Below, in pieces: positions 1 through 5,728 of a DNA stretch of 7,248 nt. The notes under the pieces were generated by a model. The model saw only the letters and a program-made list of their open reading frames with translations. It ran no database searches and was not told where the DNA came from. The position numbers and the translations under genes were made by a program. Source of the stretch: an uncultured Bacteroidota bacterium (GTDB taxonomy: Bacteria > Bacteroidota > Bacteroidia > Bacteroidales > UBA12481); contig CAILAQ010000603.1 in the NCBI GenBank assembly GCA_903832165.1, forward strand, positions 1 to 7,248. The letters are read 5' to 3'. Each line of letters starts with the position of its first letter. Position 1 is the first letter of the stretch.

Positions 1-133
1 CGAACCGGGCAAAATGGCTGATTTCGTTGTCCTGGAAAATGATATCATGAAAACTGAAACCCTGAAGGTTCCGAAAACAAAAGTTCTAGAGACCTGGATT
101 GGTGGTGAGAAGGTGTTTTCTGCTGAAAAATGA
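1..133 (+). CDS. C-terminal end of an amidohydrolase (amidohydrolase_3 / YtcJ-like), 5' part outside the window
   Basis: Only the last 43 residues are present, read in the frame whose first full codon starts at base 2 and ending with TGA at 131-133. The stretch EPGKMADFVVLENDIM followed by VLETWIGGEKVF is the usual C-terminal signature of metal-dependent amidohydrolases: after the TIM barrel the chain returns to the small beta-sandwich with a 'G-K-x-AD-hhVL-D' strand and ends with a 'V-x-x-T-x-h-G-G-x-x-V' strand. The spacing and wording fit the amidohydrolase_3 group (YtcJ-like, broad C-N hydrolases) best. The metal-binding residues lie upstream of the window, so substrate and activity cannot be judged. 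The next gene starts 10 bases later on the same strand, which suggests co-transcription. Family call is from recognition of the tail only; dihydroorotase- or imidazolonepropionase-like relatives share a similar tail. Confidence 0.72.
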   Translation, partial: EPGKMADFVVLENDIMKTETLKVPKTKVLETWIGGEKVFSAEK

Positions 134-143
134 TGAACAGATT

Positions 144-527
144 ATGAAAATAGTTTTACTCCTTACCGGTGGCGCTCTTGGAACCCTTGCCAGATATGCC
201 CTGGCCGGGTTCACCTTTAAAGTTTATACAGGCACTTTCCCACTGGGTACCCTGATTGTTAACCTGCTTGGTTCACTGATTATAGGATTTCTTTGGGGAA
301 TCTCCGAAAGCAGTAATATTTCACCTAATTACCGTGCGTTTGCCTTTATTGGCCTCCTCGGAGGATTTACGACTTTTTCCTCTTTGGCGCTTGATACCAT
401 GAACCTCCTCAGGGCACATGCTATACGTTTTGCTGCAATCAACATGTTGGCAACCAATCTACTGGGACTGATACTGGTATTCGCGGGATTTTTCATTGCC
501 AGGGAATTAATCAATCTAATCAAATAG
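144..527 (+). CDS. crcB: CrcB/Fluc fluoride ion channel
   Basis: A 127-residue, four-helix inner-membrane protein of standard CrcB/Fluc length. Family marks are GGALGTLARY (residues 9-18) in helix 1, GTLIVNLLGS (35-44) with the pore Asn at N40, GLLGGFTTFSS (70-80) with the broken helix that binds the central sodium ion, and a last hydrophobic helix near 98-119. Family members work as antiparallel dimers that export fluoride. I chose ATG 144 because it starts exactly at the conserved helix; the frame can be extended back to GTG 99, but that would add a polar, unconserved leader overlapping the amidohydrolase tail. No Shine-Dalgarno is seen. Of the two pore phenylalanines in the TTFSxF motif, the first is present (F78) but the second is Leu (L81). 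No fluoride riboswitch is visible upstream. The next gene starts 3 bases after the stop, so it is probably part of the same operon, without an obvious functional link. Confidence 0.95.
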   Translation: MKIVLLLTGGALGTLARYALAGFTFKVYTGTFPLGTLIVNLLGSLIIGFLWGISESSNISPNYRAFAFIGLLGGFTTFSSLALDTMNLLRAHAIRFAAINMLATNLLGLILVFAGFFIARELINLIK

Positions 528-530
528 ACC

Positions 531-2213
531 ATGAGACCGATAAAATTAGTTGGCGGTTTATGCCTGTTGATATTGATGGGATTCACTGATCCAAAAGATA
601 CGGAGGGCTTTAAGATATCGATGTTTGATGAGCTCGCGCCGGTATATCCAGATACAAAAATCGAGAAACCGGTTACAGCATATAAAGTGGATGTAAGCCT
701 TGGCAGCATTGCAGGGGTGAATATCCTACTGAATGATATGGTTCCCGGTGAGGCGATCCGGTTTGCTGTTACCTCCAAAGGCATTCTCGATAAATTCTAT
801 TCCAACTGGTTCTTCATGATTGATGTTCCTGTGGCTGAAAACACGGGCCTTGACAGCAGAACTGAGCGATTCACCGGCCAAACCAACCCTTACGTCATCC
901 GAAGGGCACCGTTCAGAATTTATGAAGCACTCGATCCTGTTCAAACCGGCTATATCCCCGGAAGGCCAACGCAGGGGCTACGGATGGAAATACCTATCGG
1001 CAAAGACTTTCCAACCGGGAAACACCTTTTTACCATTCACCTGAGTCAAAAGGGCATGGTTAAGAAACTGGAATTCACCGTAAATGTTTACCCGATTGAA
1101 ATCCCACCGGTGAACCAATCGCATCTCAAATATGTTAACTGGTTAAATCTCGGGAATATTTGCAAGGACCATGAAGTTGAGATGTGGTCGGAGCCTTTCT
1201 GGGGAATGCTCCGGAAATACGCGCAAATCATGGCCAGCGGCAGGCAAAATACTTTCTGGTTTATATGGAGTGATTTTTTCAGATTCAATCCGGATGGCAG
1301 TGTAGCCGAATTTTACGAACAGCGCCTCAACCGGTATATCAGTACATTTCTATCGGAAGGACTAACGACTATTCAGGGTGCGCCCTTTGCCAGCAGGCGC
1401 AACTGGGAGTCCGATGCATTTCTGGTGGCTGTGCCCACTGCAGAAAAAAAGGAGATCCCGGCAGTTTCCGACGAGGGGCGGAATATTATCCGGTCGATGG
1501 CTGAACCAATCATCGCCCTGATGAAGAAGAACGAATGGGAAGCTAAATGGTACCAGGGTGTATTTGATGAACCTACTGATGAATATGTTGACCGGTACAA
1601 ATCAACAGTAGCTTTTTTGAAATCCATGAAGCCTGATCTGAAAATATTAGAAGCCACTATGACGGTAAGCCTAGCAGGTGTTGTTGACTGCTGGTGTCCG
1701 CAGGTCCAGGAGTATCAGAAGAATTCTTCCTTTTTCGTCGAAAGGCAGAGAGCTGGCGATCAGGTCTGGGTTTACACCTGCCTTGTTCCCGGGGGGCCGT
1801 GGATTAACCGTTTGGTGGATCAGGAGCGGCTTCGTCAGGTTTATGTTGGCTGGGCATGCGCAAAATACAACCTGCAGGGATTCCTCCACTGGGGACTGAA
1901 TATGCACAGCGGCAAGCCCTATGAAGAGTTGGTGAGAATGCACGGCGGACCAACAAATTACCTACCTGCAGGCGATTCACATATTATATATCCGGGCAAG
2001 AACGGTCCGATTTCTAGCCAGCGTTTTGAGGCTCACCGCATCGGCATGGAAGATTATGAACTGCTCTTAATGCTCAAAAAACAAAAACCGGAAATGGCCG
2101 CCAAACTGATCAACAAGCTTTTTCAGGCTTTCGACCAGTATGACAAAAACATAAGCGATTACCGCGCGGTCAAACAGGAATTACTCACTTTGCTTACCGG
2201 ATCAACAATTTAA
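531..2213 (+). CDS. Secreted GH123 / DUF4091-type glycoside hydrolase
   Basis: A 560-residue protein with a basic, hydrophobic N-terminus (about residues 1-18) that looks like an export signal, although a clean AxA site and a lipobox are both missing. Residues about 45-190 read as beta-sandwich, followed by a TIM-barrel-like region from about 195. D346-E347 sit in GVFDEPTDEY, matching the adjacent Asp-Glu pair that GH123 enzymes use for substrate-assisted catalysis on N-acetyl-beta-galactosaminides. The C-terminal third carries the DUF4091 signature: an aromatic strand with W454, then a 'GDSHIIYPG' strand and the helix around E507-E510 (GMEDYE). The start ATG is 3 bases after the crcB stop, and the URO-D-like gene starts 2 bases after its own stop, so tight coupling is likely. 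The fold and DE pair are seen; a beta-GalNAc specificity is only inferred, since many DUF4091 proteins are uncharacterised and may act on other sugars. Confidence 0.84.
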   Translation: MRPIKLVGGLCLLILMGFTDPKDTEGFKISMFDELAPVYPDTKIEKPVTAYKVDVSLGSIAGVNILLNDMVPGEAIRFAVTSKGILDKFYSNWFFMIDVPVAENTGLDSRTERFTGQTNPYVIRRAPFRIYEALDPVQTGYIPGRPTQGLRMEIPIGKDFPTGKHLFTIHLSQKGMVKKLEFTVNVYPIEIPPVNQSHLKYVNWLNLGNICKDHEVEMWSEPFWGMLRKYAQIMASGRQNTFWFIWSDFFRFNPDGSVAEFYEQRLNRYISTFLSEGLTTIQGAPFASRRNWESDAFLVAVPTAEKKEIPAVSDEGRNIIRSMAEPIIALMKKNEWEAKWYQGVFDEPTDEYVDRYKSTVAFLKSMKPDLKILEATMTVSLAGVVDCWCPQVQEYQKNSSFFVERQRAGDQVWVYTCLVPGGPWINRLVDQERLRQVYVGWACAKYNLQGFLHWGLNMHSGKPYEELVRMHGGPTNYLPAGDSHIIYPGKNGPISSQRFEAHRIGMEDYELLLMLKKQKPEMAAKLINKLFQAFDQYDKNISDYRAVKQELLTLLTGSTI

Positions 2214-2215
2214 AT

Positions 2216-3280
2216 ATGACTTCTATCCCTTTTTCTCCTGATTACCGGAATATCCTTTCTGTATTAAACAACTGCCGTCCGGCAAGATTGCCATTATACG
2301 AACATGCCATTGATCCTCCGTTTATCACGAAGACCATAAATAAAGAGCTTCATCTGCAGGCTGGAAACGCTGCTGATTATGAAGAATATTACCGCACCAT
2401 CAGCAGGTTCTGGCAGGATATGACCTATGATTCCTTTGCCTATGAAGCAGCGATTTGCGAGATACTGCCGGGTCATGGAGCGATAAATGGCGGCATATCG
2501 GGTCCGATTCAAACCAGAGCTGATTTCGAGCGATATCCCTTCGATGAATTCCCTGAACTCTACTGGAAAACCTATACTCCGCATCTGGAAGCCATCAGGA
2601 AAATTTTACCATCAGGCATGAAAGTATGGGGCGGCTGCGGTTATGGCATTTTTGAAACCAGCGAAGATCTTGTCGGATTCGAAAATCTGGCAGTCATGCA
2701 ATATCTTGATCCCGATCTGTTCACCGACCTTTATAAAAAGGTTGGTGATCTATTTGCCACCCTCTGGACTGAAATGGTGCGGCGCTACTCCGACATCTTT
2801 GTCTTTTTCAGGATGGGCGATGATATAGGATTTAAAACATCAACTTTTTTTGAACCCGACGTCATCAGGCAGCACCTTATTCCTCAGTACAAAAGGGTTA
2901 TCGACATTGTTCACGGAGCGGATAAGAAATTTCTTCTTCACAGTTGTGGAAATATTTTTCCGGTGATGGACGACCTGATTGAGGCGGGTATAAATGCCAA
3001 ACATTCCAATGAGGATCAGATTGCCGCTTTCGACGAATGGATAAGGCTTTACTCAGGACGGATCGGCCTGATGGGTGGTATTGACGTAAATGATCTCTGT
3101 CTGAACTCCTACGATGATATCTTTAAAATGGTGAAAGAAAAAGGAGCGCGTTACAGGCAAAGCGCAGGAGGGTTCGGATTGGGATCGGGAAATTCAATCG
3201 CAGGATACATTCCGGTGGAGGGATTTATGGCGATGGTGGATGCGGCGAAGGCTATCCGAAGAGATGAGACAATGTACTAA
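2216..3280 (+). CDS. URO-D superfamily protein (corrinoid methyltransferase-like), not HemE
   Basis: A 354-residue cytoplasmic protein without signal peptide, of usual length for COG0407-type TIM barrels. Recognisable parts are FLLHSCGNIFPVMDDLIEAG around residues 239-258, LMGGIDVNDL near 285-294, and GGFGLGSGNS at 318-327. H242 and C244 form the HxC pair that binds zinc in the MtaA/MtbA/CmuA methyltransferases. The only Cys after that pair is C295, which is not in the usual place for the third ligand. The N-terminal RQAGRY-like motif of true uroporphyrinogen decarboxylase is absent, so haem synthesis is unlikely. Start ATG 2216 is 2 bases after the glycosidase stop, indicating translational coupling. 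Proteins of this branch are often encoded near glycosidases, from memory, but their reaction is not established. The last codons (Thr-Met-Tyr-stop) lie inside the first unit of the 8-base repeat array, so the C-terminus may have been altered by it. Confidence 0.84.
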   Translation: MTSIPFSPDYRNILSVLNNCRPARLPLYEHAIDPPFITKTINKELHLQAGNAADYEEYYRTISRFWQDMTYDSFAYEAAICEILPGHGAINGGISGPIQTRADFERYPFDEFPELYWKTYTPHLEAIRKILPSGMKVWGGCGYGIFETSEDLVGFENLAVMQYLDPDLFTDLYKKVGDLFATLWTEMVRRYSDIFVFFRMGDDIGFKTSTFFEPDVIRQHLIPQYKRVIDIVHGADKKFLLHSCGNIFPVMDDLIEAGINAKHSNEDQIAAFDEWIRLYSGRIGLMGGIDVNDLCLNSYDDIFKMVKEKGARYRQSAGGFGLGSGNSIAGYIPVEGFMAMVDAAKAIRRDETMY

Positions 3281-3342
3281 TGTGCGAATGTGCCAATTTG
3301 CCAATTCGATAATTCGATAATTTGCGAATTGGATGATTGAAA
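3271..3342. repeat. Degenerate tandem array, 8-base period (array 1)
   Basis: Nine consecutive 8-base units start at 3271, 3279, 3287, 3295, 3303, 3311, 3319, 3327 and 3335, all beginning AAT except the last (GAT). Consensus is AATKTGNN, with positions 7-8 free (CG, CC, CT, AT). The units at 3303 and 3311 are identical; those at 3279 and 3287 differ in one base. The phase never slips. The first unit is coding: it covers the end of the URO-D-like gene, and its stop TAA (3278-3280) spans units one and two. The same repeat family returns at 5633. Confidence 0.82.
3301..3332. repeat. 8+8 inverted repeat inside array 1 (possible stem-loop)
   Basis: CCAATTCG at 3301-3308 and CGAATTGG at 3325-3332 are exact reverse complements separated by 16 bases. 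The pairing is perfect but AT-rich, and no run of T follows, so it is not a convincing intrinsic terminator. It may be a by-product of the AATT-rich repeat units, or a weak hairpin that protects the 3' end of the upstream transcript. Confidence 0.5.
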
Positions 3343-3356
3343 ACCGATATCAATAG

Positions 3357-3376
3357 CCTCCGGTTTCAACCGGAGG
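3357..3376. repeat. REP-like perfect palindrome, 9+9
   Basis: CCTCCGGTT at 3357-3365 is followed by a two-base loop (TC) and AACCGGAGG at 3368-3376; with a four-base TTCA loop the stem is 8 pairs. It is GC-rich in an AT-rich spacer and would form a strong hairpin in RNA or single-stranded DNA. It ends 16 bases before the next ATG and is not followed by a T-run, so a terminator is unlikely. Form and placement fit repetitive extragenic palindromes of the type associated with RAYT transposases. The GGAGGA on its right arm resembles a Shine-Dalgarno but lies too far from ATG 3393. Confidence 0.7.
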
Positions 3377-3392
3377 ACAATTTATAATAAAA

Positions 3393-5639
3393 ATGAAAAC
3401 AGGTGCTGTTAGGTTTATTTTGATTTTGAGTTTTGCAATAGGTGGATTGACCGCTGTCAGCGCTCAGGAAAACGACATTCTGACAAAAACTGCTGCCTAT
3501 AATGTTATCTGGGATACACCCTCTGTTAATTCACTGGGATCGATGCCTTTGGGAAATGGCGATATCGGGATGAACGTATGGGTGGAAGGCAATGGCGACC
3601 TATATCTCTATTTGTCGAAAACCGATGCCTGGAGCGAAAACGGTCAGTTACTGAAGCTTGGAAAAATCAGGATCAACCTTGAACCTAATCCATTTTTATC
3701 AGGGAAAGCCTTTCGGCAGGAGCTAAAACTCACTGATGGTGAAATAGTAATTCACGCCGGGAAAGCGTCTGAGGAGGTAGTCATAACTCTTAGAGCTGAT
3801 GCCAATCATCCTGTGGCAGAAATACAGGTAGCAGCAAAAAAGCCTGTCAGGGTAAAGGTTGAGCTCCAGCCATGGAGAACCGCCAGGAGAGCCATGACAA
3901 ATAAAAATGAACTTGTAAGTGCTTATGGAATTGAAGAAACTGATGGTAACCCAATCATTCAGGAGCCTGATCATTTTCTTCCCGCGGCCGGCAACAGGAT
4001 CACCTGGTACCACCGCAACGACCGTTCGGTATGGACCGCAAATATGAAGCTTCAGGCGCTGGATGAATTTGCAGATCACTCGAATGATCCGCTCTTCTAC
4101 CGGACTTTCGGTGCATGCATTGAAAGCAAGGAGTTAAAGCCGGAATCGGATCTGGTCTTGTCGAGTCAGGCTAAAATTTCGGGTTGCCTGATCTCGGTTT
4201 ATCCGCTGACTTCGACAGCTATCACAGAGAGTATCTGGACAAACCAGCTGAATTACGGGATAGAAAAAATCAAGGCCATCCCTGTTGAGACCAGAATAAA
4301 TGCGCACCGTACCTGGTGGGCCGATTTCTGGAAACGGAGTTATATTTTTGTTTCCTCAGCCGACCAGAAAGCCGGTGAAAGCACAGCAACCATAACCCGG
4401 GGTTATATCCTGCAGCGATACTTAAACGCCTGCAGCGGAAGGGGAGGATCGCCCATAAAGTTTAATGGATCGATCTTTACGGTAGATACTTATGCCAGAA
4501 AAGAATACAAAGGTTTCGATGCCGATTTTCGCCTTTGGGGTGGTCCGTTCTGGTTTCAGAACACCCGCCTGCCCTATTGGTCGATGCTTGAAGCCGGAGA
4601 TTTTGAGATGATGAAGCCGCTGTTTGAGATGTACCTGAAGGCACTTCCACTGCGTCAATTTGCGACAAAAAAATATTACCGGCATACAGGGGCATTTTTT
4701 CCGGAAACCATGAATTTCTGGGGCACCTGGACCAATGCTAATTACGGTTCAAAACGGAATGGAATGCCTGATGGCCTGACTGAAAATACCTACATCCGCT
4801 ATTATTGGACCGGCGGCCTCGAATTATCGCAGATGATGCTGGATTATTATGATTTTAAGCAATCCAAAACCTTTGCGAAAGATACACTCCTGCCCTTTGT
4901 CACAGAGATTCTTGAGTTTTTCGACAAGCACTGGATGAGGGATATTGAGGGAAAAATCCTCTTTACGCCCGGTCAGGCACTCGAAACTTTCCAAACCGCC
5001 GTAAACCCAACGCCTGATGTGGCAGGATTAAGATTTTTAACTGCCAAAATGCTTGAACTGAAAGGAGTTGAAATCAGTCCTGATCGCAGGAAACAATGGG
5101 AAAATCTGCTCACCTCAGTGCCGGACATCCCACTTCGCACCATCAATGGCGAAAAAGTTATTGCCCCGGCTGCATTGTCGGCTCAGGAAGCAAATATTGA
5201 GAATCCCGGTTTATATGCGGTGTTTCCTTTTCGCCTGTATGGAGTTGGAAAGCCGGATATCGATCTGGGCATCAGCACTTTTGTTAATCGGAAAAATCGA
5301 TCAAACATAGGATGGCAGCACAGCTCCATCCAGGCCGCCATGCTCGGTTTAGCCGGCGAAGCATCTTCACTTGTACTCGACAAGTTTTCCAACAGCGACA
5401 AGGAGTGCCGGTTCCCGGCATTCTGGGGACCCAACTACGACTGGAGTCCGGATCAGGATCACGGGACCGTAGCCATGACTGCTCTCCAGCGCATGCTACT
5501 GCAATATGAAGGCGACAAAATGATCACCTTTCCGGCATGGCCAGAAGAATGGAACGTAGAGTTCAGGTTATTCGGAACAGGCAACCGCATTGTTGAAGGC
5601 AGCTCGAAGAACGGCAAACGAGTTTCGAAGACAATTTGA
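3393..5639 (+). CDS. Secreted GH95-like (DUF5703-type) glycoside hydrolase
   Basis: A 748-residue protein with a clear signal peptide: K2/R7, a hydrophobic core at 8-22 and a VSA cleavage site after A24. Residues about 36-97 carry the DUF5703 signature, with SLGSMPLGNGDIGMNVWV and LSKTDAWSENG, in an N-terminal beta-sandwich running to about 320. From about 330 to 715 comes an (alpha/alpha)6 barrel with RGGSPIKFNGSIFTVD, WGGPFWFQNTRLPYW, FFPETMNFWG (E438) and PDQDHGTVAM (D687, D689, H690), then the closing FPAWPEEWNVEFRL strand. Fold and motifs place it in the GH95/GH65-like clan; E438 and D687/D689 are candidate catalytic residues by position only, and the sugar bond cut is unknown. ATG 3393 follows an A-rich leader. 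The protein stops about 10 residues after KNGK, where I expect some 20 more from relatives; the stop lies in the first unit of array 2. Confidence 0.8.
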   Translation: MKTGAVRFILILSFAIGGLTAVSAQENDILTKTAAYNVIWDTPSVNSLGSMPLGNGDIGMNVWVEGNGDLYLYLSKTDAWSENGQLLKLGKIRINLEPNPFLSGKAFRQELKLTDGEIVIHAGKASEEVVITLRADANHPVAEIQVAAKKPVRVKVELQPWRTARRAMTNKNELVSAYGIEETDGNPIIQEPDHFLPAAGNRITWYHRNDRSVWTANMKLQALDEFADHSNDPLFYRTFGACIESKELKPESDLVLSSQAKISGCLISVYPLTSTAITESIWTNQLNYGIEKIKAIPVETRINAHRTWWADFWKRSYIFVSSADQKAGESTATITRGYILQRYLNACSGRGGSPIKFNGSIFTVDTYARKEYKGFDADFRLWGGPFWFQNTRLPYWSMLEAGDFEMMKPLFEMYLKALPLRQFATKKYYRHTGAFFPETMNFWGTWTNANYGSKRNGMPDGLTENTYIRYYWTGGLELSQMMLDYYDFKQSKTFAKDTLLPFVTEILEFFDKHWMRDIEGKILFTPGQALETFQTAVNPTPDVAGLRFLTAKMLELKGVEISPDRRKQWENLLTSVPDIPLRTINGEKVIAPAALSAQEANIENPGLYAVFPFRLYGVGKPDIDLGISTFVNRKNRSNIGWQHSSIQAAMLGLAGEASSLVLDKFSNSDKECRFPAFWGPNYDWSPDQDHGTVAMTALQRMLLQYEGDKMITFPAWPEEWNVEFRLFGTGNRIVEGSSKNGKRVSKTI

Positions 5640-5688
5640 CAATTTGACAATGTGCTAATGTGACAATTTGCTAATGTGACAATGGCAA
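5633..5688. repeat. Degenerate tandem array, 8-base period (array 2)
   Basis: Seven 8-base units start at 5633, 5641, 5649, 5657, 5665, 5673 and 5681. The first six fit AATKTGMY exactly, always ending AC or CT; the last (AATGGCAA) is decayed. Units at 5633 and 5641 are identical, as are those at 5657 and 5673. The first unit contains the stop codon TGA (5637-5639) of the GH95-like gene. It is cleaner than array 1 and in the same orientation, so the two form direct repeats about 2.36 kb apart around one gene. Confidence 0.85.
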
Positions 5689-5707
5689 GACGGAATTTCT
5701 ATCTTTA
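5675..5707 (+). promoter_or_regulatory. Putative Bacteroidota-type sigma-70 promoter for the peptidase gene
   Basis: TATCTTTA at 5700-5707 resembles the -7 box TAnnTTTG of this phylum with one mismatch, and lies 21 bases before ATG 5729. The best upstream element at the usual 19-21 base spacing is TGTG at 5675-5678, a weak TTTG match that falls inside the last good unit of array 2. Based on position and box similarity only. Confidence 0.4.
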
Positions 5708-5728
5708 GCGCCGATTATCAATTAAGAA

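Noticed and set aside
99..143. Upstream GTG start extending crcB by 15 residues
   Set aside because: It overlaps the amidohydrolase tail and adds a polar leader that CrcB proteins do not have; ATG 144 begins at the conserved first helix.
1..143. Fluoride (crcB-motif) riboswitch upstream of crcB
   Set aside because: The region is coding for the amidohydrolase tail and shows none of the riboswitch's conserved GGNGATGGNG-like elements.
2216..3280. HemE (uroporphyrinogen decarboxylase) for haem synthesis
   Set aside because: The N-terminal RQAGRY-type motif is missing and the HSCGN motif points to the methyltransferase-like branch.
3297..3324. Promoter inside array 1 (TTTG ... TAATTTG) for the GH95-like gene
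   Set aside because: The -7 candidate is one base short of TAnnTTTG and the spacing of 17 is too small; such words arise by chance in this repeat.
3357..3376. Rho-independent terminator for the URO-D-like gene
   Set aside because: The hairpin is strong, but no T-run follows on the + strand and it lies next to the following start codon.
3281..3392. CRISPR array
   Set aside because: Period is 8 bases with no spacers and no cas genes; repeats are far too short and degenerate.
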